Part shown: one piece after another, positions 26,412 through 33,848 of the stretch
Layout of the letters: each line of letters opens with the position of its first letter
Numbering within the stretch: position 1 is the stretch's first letter
Notes under the pieces: generated by a model
The model's database searches: none
The model's input: the letters and a program-made list of their open reading frames with translations, nothing else
Told to the model about the DNA's origin: nothing
Position numbers and translations under genes: made by a program
DNA from: JAIRVZ01 sp031553755
GTDB lineage: Bacteria > Bacteroidota > Bacteroidia > Bacteroidales > Azobacteroidaceae
Direction: 5' to 3'
DNA length: 39,628 nt
NCBI GenBank assembly: GCA_031553755.1
Contig: JAVBKZ010000081.1
Coordinates: forward strand, 1-39,628

Positions 26412-26623
26412 AATTGACGTGAGTTCGATATAAAAATCATTGATTACTAATCCCAAAGGGATTATATGTTTATAGAAAATCTATTGATTACAATTTATTC
26501 GACCCCAAAGGGGTCGAATGTTCAAAGACATCAAATTTATCTATAAACATTTGAATCCTTCGGATTCTATTTTATTAAAAATCAATATATTAAATTCTTT
26601 TTTATTTAGAATTCACGTTAATT
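26412..26623. repeat. multi-hairpin palindromic element (MITE/REP-like)
   Basis: A nested palindrome of about 212 bases. The outer arms AATTGACGTGAGTTCGAT and its partner ending ACGTTAATT match at 14 of 18 positions. Inner arms ATGTTTATAGA (26466-26476) and TCTATAAACAT (26540-26550) are perfect complements. Three compact hairpins stand inside or beside them: 26449-26463, 26497-26519 (10-base stem around AAA) and 26553-26567. It has no coding capacity. The layout resembles a non-autonomous transposable palindrome. It lies 37 bases after the BtuG-like gene. Confidence 0.72.
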
Positions 26624-26726
26624 ATCAAATAGGGTTTTGAAGAAAATCCGAATAGCGTTCTTTGACATATTGGTTTACACGAAAATAGTTAACGAGTTGG
26701 CAAGATTTTTATAAAAGCCAAATAGC

Positions 26727-26807
26727 ACACAGAATATACGGAAAATTTAGATTTTTTAATTATAAGCGTGTTATATAAAAAAACTAAATTTTCCGTATAT
26801 TCTGTGT
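26727..26807. repeat. perfect 24-base inverted repeat
   Basis: The arms 26727-26750 and 26784-26807 (beginning ACACAGAATATACGG) are perfect complements over 24 bases, separated by 33 AT-rich bases. They are followed by a short copy (26829-26844) of the tip of the repeat found at 8525-8659. This is too long a stem for an ordinary terminator and suggests a mobile or structural repeat. Confidence 0.75.
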
Positions 26808-26854
26808 AATCCGTGTACTTTGAGTTCCTTTTTAGACACCCTCTGTTTGCTGTA

Positions 26855-26954
26855 AAAGTTTTACTTATAAGTAATAAAAATTCAATTTTACAAGAAAATT
26901 TTACTTATGATAAATAAAATGACTATATTTGCAAAAAGTTTTACTTATAAGTAA
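26855..26954 (+). repeat. three operator-like sites at exact 40-base spacing
   Basis: TTACTTATAAGTAA, a perfect 14-base palindrome, occurs at 26861-26874 and again at 26941-26954. A degenerate copy (TTACTTATGATAA) lies midway at 26901. Each copy follows AAAA(G/T)TTT. The third overlaps the expected transcription start, the second the -33 region, and the first lies further upstream, as in a repressor operator array. Confidence 0.7.
26924..26931 (+). promoter_or_regulatory. -7 box of the first AAA/DUF4143 gene
   Basis: TATATTTG matches TAnnTTTG and ends 35 bases before the ATG. It lies between the second and third copies of the palindromic repeat, so binding at those sites would block RNA polymerase. 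Confidence 0.65.
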
Positions 26955-26966
26955 TAAAAAACAGAA

Positions 26967-28199
26967 ATGCTAAAGAAGTTTTTATCACGGGAAATATATT
27001 TGAACAAATTGCTGCCTTTTGTCGGAACAGACCTTATTAAGGTTATAACCGGCCAACGGCGCGTTGGAAAGAGTTTTATCCTGTTTCAACTGATGGATGA
27101 AATAAGGAAAAAAGATCCTTCGGCAAATATATTATATATCAATAAAGAACTTTATGAGTTTGATCATTTGAATACATATCGGGATTTGATGGAACATATC
27201 AAATCTCATAAACAAAATGAATCCCTCTGTTATATTTTTATTGATGAGATACAGGATATAGCCGATTTTGAAAAGGCGCTGCGCAGCTTACAAGCCGAAG
27301 GCGGTTATGACATTTATTGTACCGGAAGCAATGCCAAACTGCTTTCGGGGGAACTAAGCACGTTTCTTAGCGGACGCTATATAGAAGTACACATTTACAG
27401 CCTTACTTACCGTGAATTTTTGGCCTTTCATAACTTGGAAGATACAGTTCAGTCCTTCAACAAATTCATTCGTTTTGGCGGGTTGCCTTATTTGCGAAAT
27501 TTGAAACTGGACGAAAATATTGCCGGTGAATACCTGAAAAGTATTTATAATACAATCATTCTCAAAGATGTAGTAGAACGGAACAATATTCGCAATGTCC
27601 GTTTGTTGCAAGACCTCACCGTATTTTTGGCCGATAATATTGGCAGCCAACTTTCTGCAAATAAAATTGCTGCTTACCTGAAATCTCAGCAAATCAACGT
27701 TTCAACAAAACAAATACTTGATTATCTTGGATTTTTATGCAATGCATTTATGGTGCAATGTATAAAAAGAGCCGACATTGCAGGGAAAAAAATCTTTGAA
27801 ATAGGTGAAAAATATTATTATGAAGATTTAGGCATTCGACATGCCTTGGTTCCTTTCCGCAACAACGACATTGGGAAAATTATGGAAAACATGGTTGCTC
27901 ACCAATTAATTGTGAATGGTTATCAATTGTATGTAGGTAAATTGCAGGATAAGGAAATTGACTTTATTGCCGAAAAAAATGGCGAACGCCTGTATATACA
28001 AGTCGCTTACCAAATAAATCTCGAAAAAACACAGAATCGGGAATTGGGAAATTTACTTGATATTCAAGACAATTATCCCAAAATAATCATCACCATGGAT
28101 GAATGGGAAACGGATTCCACAAAAGGGATTATTTATTGTTCGCTGCGAAATTGGTTGATGAATTTTTCTGATGGAAAAATCGAAAATTTAGCCAGATAG
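26967..28199 (+). CDS. AAA ATPase with DUF4143 domain
   Basis: A 410-residue ATPase of the AAA_14/DUF4143 group, widespread and without a settled function. Walker A is GQRRVGKSF (about residues 28-36), Walker B is CYIFIDEIQDI (about 88-98), and a sensor follows in YCTGSNAKLL. The middle has the family's FLSGRYIEVHIYSLTYREFL block. The C-terminal DUF4143 part (about 200-390) contains GKLQDKEIDFIAEKNGERLY followed by IQV, which resembles the core of PD-(D/E)xK nuclease folds but lacks the final catalytic Lys. It has its own promoter and operator-like array and interrupts the cobalamin locus. A second paralogue follows 288 bases downstream. Confidence 0.88.
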   Translation: MLKKFLSREIYLNKLLPFVGTDLIKVITGQRRVGKSFILFQLMDEIRKKDPSANILYINKELYEFDHLNTYRDLMEHIKSHKQNESLCYIFIDEIQDIADFEKALRSLQAEGGYDIYCTGSNAKLLSGELSTFLSGRYIEVHIYSLTYREFLAFHNLEDTVQSFNKFIRFGGLPYLRNLKLDENIAGEYLKSIYNTIILKDVVERNNIRNVRLLQDLTVFLADNIGSQLSANKIAAYLKSQQINVSTKQILDYLGFLCNAFMVQCIKRADIAGKKIFEIGEKYYYEDLGIRHALVPFRNNDIGKIMENMVAHQLIVNGYQLYVGKLQDKEIDFIAEKNGERLYIQVAYQINLEKTQNRELGNLLDIQDNYPKIIITMDEWETDSTKGIIYCSLRNWLMNFSDGKIENLAR

Positions 28200-28220
28200 A
28201 AACTTCACAAAAACACATTT

Positions 28221-28460
28221 AATTATCAGTGTGTTACAATAAATTTATGAAAAATCTTTCAGTGTATTGAAAGATAAATTTTGATTATTGCTCAATATAT
28301 TAATCAATAATTTAAGATTATTGCTCAGTATATTGATAAATAATTTGCATTTAATAAAAGTATATTTTGAATAAATATATGAATAATGAAATTATATCTT
28401 TATTAAATTGCGTTTTAACAAAAGTATATTTTTGTTATTTCCGAATAATTGAGTATCTTT
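28221..28460 (+). repeat. eight-fold tandem array with 29-33 base period
   Basis: Imperfect units share a GTAT-type core at 28229, 28262, 28295, 28328, 28360, 28392, 28424 and 28453, giving spacings of 33, 33, 33, 32, 32, 32 and 29. The first four units share CAGTATATTGATAAATAATTT-like sequence; the last four share AAAAGTATATTTTG. The final core merges with the -7 box of the second AAA gene. It fills almost the whole intergenic space. Confidence 0.7.
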
Positions 28461-28461
28461 G
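28454..28461 (+). promoter_or_regulatory. -7 box of the second AAA/DUF4143 gene
   Basis: TATCTTTG matches TAnnTTTG, ends 26 bases before the ATG and coincides with the last unit of the tandem array. Confidence 0.65.
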
Positions 28462-28487
28462 CAAAATAAAAAATAAATACTTCAATT

Positions 28488-29759
28488 ATGGAAGCAACGC
28501 TATTTCGCTTAAACAAGCATTGGACAGGGGAAAAATATCCTTCAGTTTACAACAGGTCGTTGGTGGATAATTTGCTAAAGAAAAAGGATTTGCCACACAT
28601 ACAAGTGCTCACAGGCATACGCAGAAGTGGAAAGTCGAGCCTCTTTCGGTTATTAATGAATCATTTGATGGATAATGAGGCGAATCCTAAAGAAATATTG
28701 TTTCTCAACATGGATGAACCTGCATTTGCTTCGATATGGGATAATAGTGCCGAATTGTATAAAGTGATTGAATATGCAGAAAAAACAACCCAATGTAAAG
28801 TAAAATATTTGTTTTTGGACGAAATACAACAAGTGAAAGATTGGGAATTGTTTGTGAAAAGTGCCTATGACACACAGTTGTTTAAGAAGATATATGTAAC
28901 GGGTTCTAATTCCGATTTGTTGCAACACAAATTTGCCACTTTGCTTTCGGGACGTTATTTTGCCAATACCGTTCGTCCGTTTTCTTTGAAAGAATTGTTG
29001 AGTCTACATGGATTTACAGATAAATTTACGGCATTGTCGCGCAAACCTGAACTTTTGCATCTCATCGACCAATATATGGAATGGGGCAGTTTTCCCGAAA
29101 TTGTATTAAACAAAATGGACGATGATATAAAGATAGAACTTTTGAATAGTTATTATGAGTCTATTGTCTTGAAAGATTGTATTGTTTACAATCAAGTGCG
29201 TGATGCGTCGCTTTTCAAACGCCTGCTTCATTTTACAATTTCCAATGCTGCTTCGCCCTTTCATTATAATAGTTTGGCAAAAGCAATCAAAAGCAATGAA
29301 CCTACTGTCCGCAGTTATTTGGGTTATGCCGCATCAAGTTACATTGTTTCAGACATTACAAATTTTTCTTTTTCGATGAAAGAAGACAGCCGTCCGCAGC
29401 ACAAAATCTATTGCATCGACAACGGTTTGATGAATGCCATCGGATTTCGCTTTTCACCCAAAAACGGAACATTATTAGAAAATGCTGTTTATAATGAATT
29501 GATAAATAAAGAGTATGACGAAATTTGTTTTTGCAAAAAGGAAAATGAATGTGACTTTGTGGCTAAAAAAGGGAACGAATATCACGGTTTTCAAGTTTGC
29601 TATGATTTTAATCCGATAAATCAAGAACGCGAAATAAATGGTTTTTCAATCACAGAAAAGGATTTGAATTTAACCTCAAAAACAATCATCACTTACGACA
29701 AAGAAACATCTATTGATGATATTCAAGTTGTTCCATTCTGGCAATTCTTCGGATTGTAG
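28488..29759 (+). CDS. AAA ATPase with DUF4143 domain, second paralogue
   Basis: A 423-residue relative of the preceding ATPase, from a different subgroup. Walker A is GIRRSGKSSLF (about residues 41-51), Walker B is YLFLDEIQQVKDWE, and the sensor segment is VTGSNSDLL with TLLSGRYFANTVRPFSLKELL after it. The DUF4143 part ends with FCKKENECDFVAKKGNEYHG then FQV, the same degenerate nuclease-like block as in the first copy. It starts at ATG 28488 with a promoter 26 bases upstream. A strong hairpin at 29912-29950 lies downstream. The two genes are clearly not tandem duplicates of recent origin, since identity outside the motifs is low by eye. Confidence 0.88.
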   Translation: MEATLFRLNKHWTGEKYPSVYNRSLVDNLLKKKDLPHIQVLTGIRRSGKSSLFRLLMNHLMDNEANPKEILFLNMDEPAFASIWDNSAELYKVIEYAEKTTQCKVKYLFLDEIQQVKDWELFVKSAYDTQLFKKIYVTGSNSDLLQHKFATLLSGRYFANTVRPFSLKELLSLHGFTDKFTALSRKPELLHLIDQYMEWGSFPEIVLNKMDDDIKIELLNSYYESIVLKDCIVYNQVRDASLFKRLLHFTISNAASPFHYNSLAKAIKSNEPTVRSYLGYAASSYIVSDITNFSFSMKEDSRPQHKIYCIDNGLMNAIGFRFSPKNGTLLENAVYNELINKEYDEICFCKKENECDFVAKKGNEYHGFQVCYDFNPINQEREINGFSITEKDLNLTSKTIITYDKETSIDDIQVVPFWQFFGL

Positions 29760-29808
29760 TTATGTTTTTGCTATTCTGAAATAATTACCCAAAAGCAAAA
29801 AATATGTT

Positions 29809-29864
29809 ATGAGTTATATCTAACAAATTCCAAAAATTAGAAAAAAGTATGAGGCATAACTCAT
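29809..29864. repeat. 9-base inverted repeat downstream of the second AAA gene
   Basis: ATGAGTTAT (29809-29817) and ATAACTCAT (29856-29864) are perfect complements around a 38-base AT-rich loop. Its role is unclear. Confidence 0.4.
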
Positions 29865-29877
29865 AAAAATAAGGGTC

Positions 29878-29910
29878 ATTCTCAATTCTCAACTTTCCAT
29901 TCTCAATTTT
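29878..29910 (-). repeat. reverse copy of the TTGAGAAT repeat
   Basis: On the minus strand this reads AAATTGAGAATGGAAAGTTG then AGAATTGAGAATG. It matches the family seen in the riboswitch arm (22772-22850) and at 5376-5400. Confidence 0.6.
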
Positions 29911-29911
29911 A

Positions 29912-29956
29912 AAAAGCGTGTAAACCGATATCAAAAGGTTACACGCTTTTTTTATT
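29912..29956 (+). terminator. intrinsic terminator or attenuator ahead of the T9SS protein gene
   Basis: AAAAGCGTGT (29912-29921) pairs perfectly with ACACGCTTTT (29941-29950), extended inward by ACC/GGT, and is followed by TTTATTT. It would end the transcript of the second AAA gene, but it stands only 30 bases before the start at 29981. The surface-protein genes downstream must therefore be reached by readthrough, an antiterminated transcript or a promoter I cannot see. Confidence 0.7.
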
Positions 29957-29980
29957 TGTAAAAAATTAAAAACAAAATAT

Positions 29981-31168
29981 ATGAGAATTACAACATTTCT
30001 ATTAAGTATGTGTATGGCTTTTGCGGCAACGGCACAAAACAAATCCCCTTACATCCATAAGGTGTATGAATATCGTCCCGCACCAGGGCAGTTTGTGAAT
30101 GAGTTGCCTGAATATGAATCAGGAGATACACAAGAAGACATGAACCGTAAGGCCGAAGAAAGCATTGCGGACGAAAACAAAGTACTTATTTCGTTGGGCG
30201 GATATGGCGGTTATGTCATTTTTAGTTTCGACCATTCAGTGGTAAATATTGCAGGACAAAGCGATTTCAGAGTATGGGGAAATGCATTTTGGGCAGCAGG
30301 GAACCCCAATCCCAATGCATCCAAACGAGGAGGAAGTTGTGAACCCGGCATTGTAATGGTTTCTGTTGATGCTAATAACAATAGTATTCCTGATGATGAA
30401 TGGTATGAATTGGCGGGAAGCGAATACAACAAGCCTCAAACCATTAAAAATTACCAACTCACATACCATAAACCTGACGAAAATAAAGTAAAAATCCCGA
30501 TGTCAGGTTATGCATTTCTGAACGATATTACCTATATCAAATGGGAAAGTAATCAAGGAAATGAAGGCTATATATATCGCAATACTTTTCATTCGCAACC
30601 CTATTATCCACAATGGATAACTGATGAAACAATGTTGTTTGAAGGAACAAAATTAACGGATAACTACATTGACGAAAGCGGAACAGGCCAATATTTTGTA
30701 CAATATGCCTACGATTATGGTTATGCAGATAATGCACCCAATAACGACCCTGCCAGCGAAATGAACATTGATTGGGCAATTGATAGCAACGGAAACCCAG
30801 TACACCTTGCCAAAATTGATTTTGTAAAAGTATATACAGGTGTAAATCAATATTGCGGTTGGTTGGGCGAAACTTCCACCGAGATTATGGGAGCGGAAGA
30901 TTTGCATCCGAATGCAGTAATTGAATCAAATTCTATCCAAAATAACTTAGCAGACAACCTTTTTACTTTACTAAATAATCCGATAAAAGAACAATTGATA
31001 ATCAAGTCGTTCGAAACACAACAAATCGACATTCACAATATCACAGGAGTTAAAGTAATATCGTATTCATTAGAAAACGGCACAAACTATATTCCTTGCA
31101 ATCATTTGCCGAAAGGCTTATATATCATCACTTCAAAAAACAAAACAATCAAATTCATCAAACAATAA
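29981..31168 (+). CDS. secreted surface protein of the cobalamin locus with T9SS sorting domain
   Basis: A 395-residue exported protein with a signal peptide (FLLSMCMAFAATAQ). The body (YEYRPAPGQFVNELPEYE, then LISLGGYGGYVIFSFDHSVV, later YTGVNQYCGWLGETSTEIMG) matches by memory a Bacteroidetes cell-surface family encoded in cobalamin loci next to BtuG-type proteins; members of such loci include B12-binding surface proteins, though I cannot assign a named one. From about residue 325 to the end is a type A T9SS C-terminal domain, ending LPKGLYIITSKNKTIKFIKQ. It would be exported by the type IX secretion system and attached to the surface or released. A related secreted protein follows 127 bases downstream. 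Confidence 0.85.
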   Translation: MRITTFLLSMCMAFAATAQNKSPYIHKVYEYRPAPGQFVNELPEYESGDTQEDMNRKAEESIADENKVLISLGGYGGYVIFSFDHSVVNIAGQSDFRVWGNAFWAAGNPNPNASKRGGSCEPGIVMVSVDANNNSIPDDEWYELAGSEYNKPQTIKNYQLTYHKPDENKVKIPMSGYAFLNDITYIKWESNQGNEGYIYRNTFHSQPYYPQWITDETMLFEGTKLTDNYIDESGTGQYFVQYAYDYGYADNAPNNDPASEMNIDWAIDSNGNPVHLAKIDFVKVYTGVNQYCGWLGETSTEIMGAEDLHPNAVIESNSIQNNLADNLFTLLNNPIKEQLIIKSFETQQIDIHNITGVKVISYSLENGTNYIPCNHLPKGLYIITSKNKTIKFIKQ

Positions 31169-31177
31169 TTAATTACC

Positions 31178-31277
31178 AGTTGGCGAGTAAACGAGTAGAC
31201 AAGTTATATTTCAAGATTTCAGGTTTCAGATTTCAAAATTTAACTCGTTAACTTGTTAACTGGTCTACTCGTCAACT
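31178..31277. repeat. 29-base imperfect inverted repeat
   Basis: The arms 31178-31206 and 31249-31277 match at 24 of 29 positions when one is reversed and complemented. They are built of GAGTA/AACTTGTTAAC-like units. The loop carries short ATTTCAGGTTTCAGATTTCA repetition. It fills most of the gap between two surface-protein genes, leaving 18 bases before the next ATG. Confidence 0.7.
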
Positions 31278-31295
31278 AATTTCAAAAAAACAATC

Positions 31296-33614
31296 ATGAG
31301 GAAATTAACTCTTTATTCAATCGTGTGTATATCGTTATTTTTCGGTATACTATTACCACTGTCAGCGCAAACAAAACAAGGTCATTCCTTTACTGCTGAC
31401 GAATTTGCAAAAATGCAATCAGGTCAAATGCTTAGAGCTACCCAGGCCACTGCGTCCAACAAAACGTTCAATATGGACAGCATTCAGTATTGGGTTGGAG
31501 AAGGAACAAAACAGGCAGCTTTGGGTGTACAATGGAAAAACTCCGGCGGAACTTATGACCCTGTTATGGTTTGGGGATATCGTTGGGAAAATGAAGCCGA
31601 TGGAACCGGAGAAAGAATGATTCGTGCCATTGCTGCGCACGACAGTCGTTTTTATTTGTTGCTGATGGGAGGAACTCAATACGGTACCGCTATCGGCGGA
31701 CTTGGATATGACCGAACTTTCAACGGGATATTGGGAGTTTCCAAAGGTGGAATTACATTAACTCCTGAAAATGGATTAATGGTTGCTTCGGGTAGCTATA
31801 ATTTTGACGGATGGACAGCCATCGACAACGACGACTATTGGTATAGCGGATGGATGACGGGCTTTTGGACATATATGGTAAGGACAGATTATACCAAAAC
31901 ATTTTCAAGTTCCGGTGTCGGAGCAACAAGTCGAAAACTTACCGATGGTTGCTGGGATTTATGGGTCGCTAATACGGATTTTTCCTGGATTACCGATGCA
32001 ACAATACTTCCTAATTTTACAGCAGCAACTCTTCCTCCTGATTATACGCAAGGAACGTTCTTTGTCAATGAAGATTGGTTTGGACACAACAACAGTACAA
32101 TCAACTTCTTAACAGATGAAGGAAAATGGATTTACAGTGTATTCCAAAAGGAAAATCCGGGACATGAATTAGGTTGCACATCGCAATTCGGAACCATTTA
32201 TGGAGGAAAAATATACATCGTTTCCAAACAAGAAAAAGACCCCGGAGCAACCATTATCGGAAGTCGCCTAGCAGTATGTGATGCTATAACAATGAAAGTA
32301 AAAGCTGAATTTACAACTATCGGTGAAGCCGATGGACGCTCCTTTCTTGGTGTGAATGAATCGACCGGATATATCGGTACTTCAGACGGAATTTATATTT
32401 TTAACATGGATAACTTATCCATTGGTAACCAAATAGGAGGAACAGGAAGTGCTTCGGGAGGCTTATATGATGGACAAATAGGAACAATGTTGCGTGTTGG
32501 CGATAGAGTATTTGCCGTATTGCAAAGTACAGGAATATTAGTTATTGATGCCAATACTCACACGCTTGAAACAGTTATTGATGGAAACTATGGTTCAATT
32601 GTCATAAGCAAAGACGGAAATATTTGGGCAAGTACAGATGAAGGTTACAGTAGCGCTGGCGAAACATTGGTAAAAATTAACCCATATACATTAGATACCG
32701 AAAATATTGCTCTTTCCACAGAAACTGCCATTCCTAATTCATGGTACGCATGGACTGCCGATGGTTTTTGTGCCAGCAAACAAAATAATAAATTGTATTG
32801 GAAGAATAATGGAGGTTGGTTTGCTGCAACTAAAATTTACGAATACGATATTGATAATGATGCATTAAGGGAAGTTATTGATTTGAGTACTGATGGAGAA
32901 GGATGGGGTATCTATGGTGCAGGATTTCGACTTGACCCTGTAACTGATGTCATTTATGTTTCTCTATTTAAAGAGTTTTGGTTCCCAACCTACAAAGTAG
33001 TTAAAATTAATCCCGAAACAGGTAATATTATTGAGTCCTACCCAATGGAAGACAACTATTGGTTCCCGGCGATGCCCGTTTTTCCCGACAATAACGCTCC
33101 TGTAGTTTCCAACGAATTGGCAGATAAATCAATAAGTAACGAAACTACCATTTATCTGGGCGACAAAGTGAGCGACCTCGATAATCACGATGCGGCCATT
33201 ATCAAATCCATTGCTTCCATTTCTAATAATTCATTGTTGACTGCTGTTATTCAAAATAACAACTTAATTATAACACCCACAGCGGGAGAATATGGAGATT
33301 CGGATATCACAATAAAATTCAATTCGAATGGTAAAATTGTAACAAAAACAATTACAGTTTCAATATCTAATGCAACTGGATTAAATGATGAAGCATTAGC
33401 CAATACCCAAATTATTGTTTATCCCAATCCGTTTGCCGAATATATCAATATAAAAACAAACATTGATAGCCGTGCAGCTATTTACAACATTTCGGGAGAA
33501 TGTATTTTGAGTACTTTGGTAAAAAAAGGCGAAAATCGCATAGAAACTTCTAATCTTCCTAAAGGAACTTATATTTTGAAGTATGATGAGAAAACGATAA
33601 AAATTCTAAAATAA
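31296..33614 (+). CDS. large T9SS-exported surface protein (DUF5074-type propeller)
   Basis: A 772-residue exported protein with a signal peptide (SIVCISLFFGILLPLSAQ). The first part (DPVMVWGYRWENEADGTGER, then MIRAIAAHDSRFYLLL) and the middle propeller region (YTQGTFFVNEDWFGHNNSTI, GHELGCTSQFGTIYGGKIYI) match by memory the large DUF5074-type surface proteins of Bacteroidetes cobalamin loci. A beta-sandwich domain (about 605-690) precedes a T9SS type A sorting domain beginning NTQIIVYPNPFAEYI and ending LPKGTYILKYDEKTIKILK. The propeller part recalls BtuG, so a B12-binding or capture role is plausible. It is the last gene of the locus; a clear terminator follows 20 bases downstream. Confidence 0.85.
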   Translation: MRKLTLYSIVCISLFFGILLPLSAQTKQGHSFTADEFAKMQSGQMLRATQATASNKTFNMDSIQYWVGEGTKQAALGVQWKNSGGTYDPVMVWGYRWENEADGTGERMIRAIAAHDSRFYLLLMGGTQYGTAIGGLGYDRTFNGILGVSKGGITLTPENGLMVASGSYNFDGWTAIDNDDYWYSGWMTGFWTYMVRTDYTKTFSSSGVGATSRKLTDGCWDLWVANTDFSWITDATILPNFTAATLPPDYTQGTFFVNEDWFGHNNSTINFLTDEGKWIYSVFQKENPGHELGCTSQFGTIYGGKIYIVSKQEKDPGATIIGSRLAVCDAITMKVKAEFTTIGEADGRSFLGVNESTGYIGTSDGIYIFNMDNLSIGNQIGGTGSASGGLYDGQIGTMLRVGDRVFAVLQSTGILVIDANTHTLETVIDGNYGSIVISKDGNIWASTDEGYSSAGETLVKINPYTLDTENIALSTETAIPNSWYAWTADGFCASKQNNKLYWKNNGGWFAATKIYEYDIDNDALREVIDLSTDGEGWGIYGAGFRLDPVTDVIYVSLFKEFWFPTYKVVKINPETGNIIESYPMEDNYWFPAMPVFPDNNAPVVSNELADKSISNETTIYLGDKVSDLDNHDAAIIKSIASISNNSLLTAVIQNNNLIITPTAGEYGDSDITIKFNSNGKIVTKTITVSISNATGLNDEALANTQIIVYPNPFAEYINIKTNIDSRAAIYNISGECILSTLVKKGENRIETSNLPKGTYILKYDEKTIKILK

Positions 33615-33633
33615 TCGTTGTTCTCAATTTTTC

Positions 33634-33676
33634 AATCAGTGTCGGGAATTAAAAAGCTCGACACTGATTTTATTTT
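33634..33676 (+). terminator. terminator of the cobalamin locus
   Basis: AATCAGTGTCG (33634-33644) and CGACACTGATT (33659-33669) are perfect 11-base complements followed by TTATTTTA, a good intrinsic terminator 20 bases after the last stop. Confidence 0.85.
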
Positions 33677-33718
33677 AGCTGTGAATTTCATAAATAAAGT
33701 GTAGACCGGAAATTAAAA

Positions 33719-33829
33719 ATTCCCGCAGAATACACAGAAATATTAGCTTCAGGCAATTCTGCATAATCAGCGGGAATAATAAATATGGTCATAATTCGCT
33801 AAATTTTATTTTGAATCCGGAAGATTCAA
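33719..33829. repeat. intergenic inverted repeats between converging genes
   Basis: The arms 33719-33739 (ATTCCCGCAGAATACACAGA) and 33757-33777 match at 17 of 21 positions. A second small hairpin, TTGAATC with GATTCAA, lies at 33811-33829, near the end of the methylmalonyl-CoA mutase gene, and may end its transcript on the minus strand. The first shares an AGAAT/ACACAGAA flavour with the repeat at 26727-26807. Confidence 0.55.
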
Positions 33830-33848
33830 ATATTATAGCTTGAATTAT

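Noticed and set aside
26855..26954. Possible CRISPR array (regularly spaced repeats)
   Set aside because: Only three copies, one degenerate, with a 40-base period and no cas gene; palindromes around a promoter fit operators better.
28221..28460. Possible CRISPR array (eight regular units)
   Set aside because: The units are imperfect along their whole length, without conserved repeats separated by unique spacers, and no cas gene is present.
28367..28570. A 67-codon plus-strand frame before the second AAA gene
   Set aside because: It lies in the tandem repeat array and overlaps the true gene start in another frame; no ribosome site or family resemblance.
26967..29759. The two AAA/DUF4143 genes as a toxin-antitoxin or phage-defence pair
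   Set aside because: Each is a full-length ATPase with its own promoter; size and layout do not match a toxin-antitoxin pair and no defence partner gene is present.
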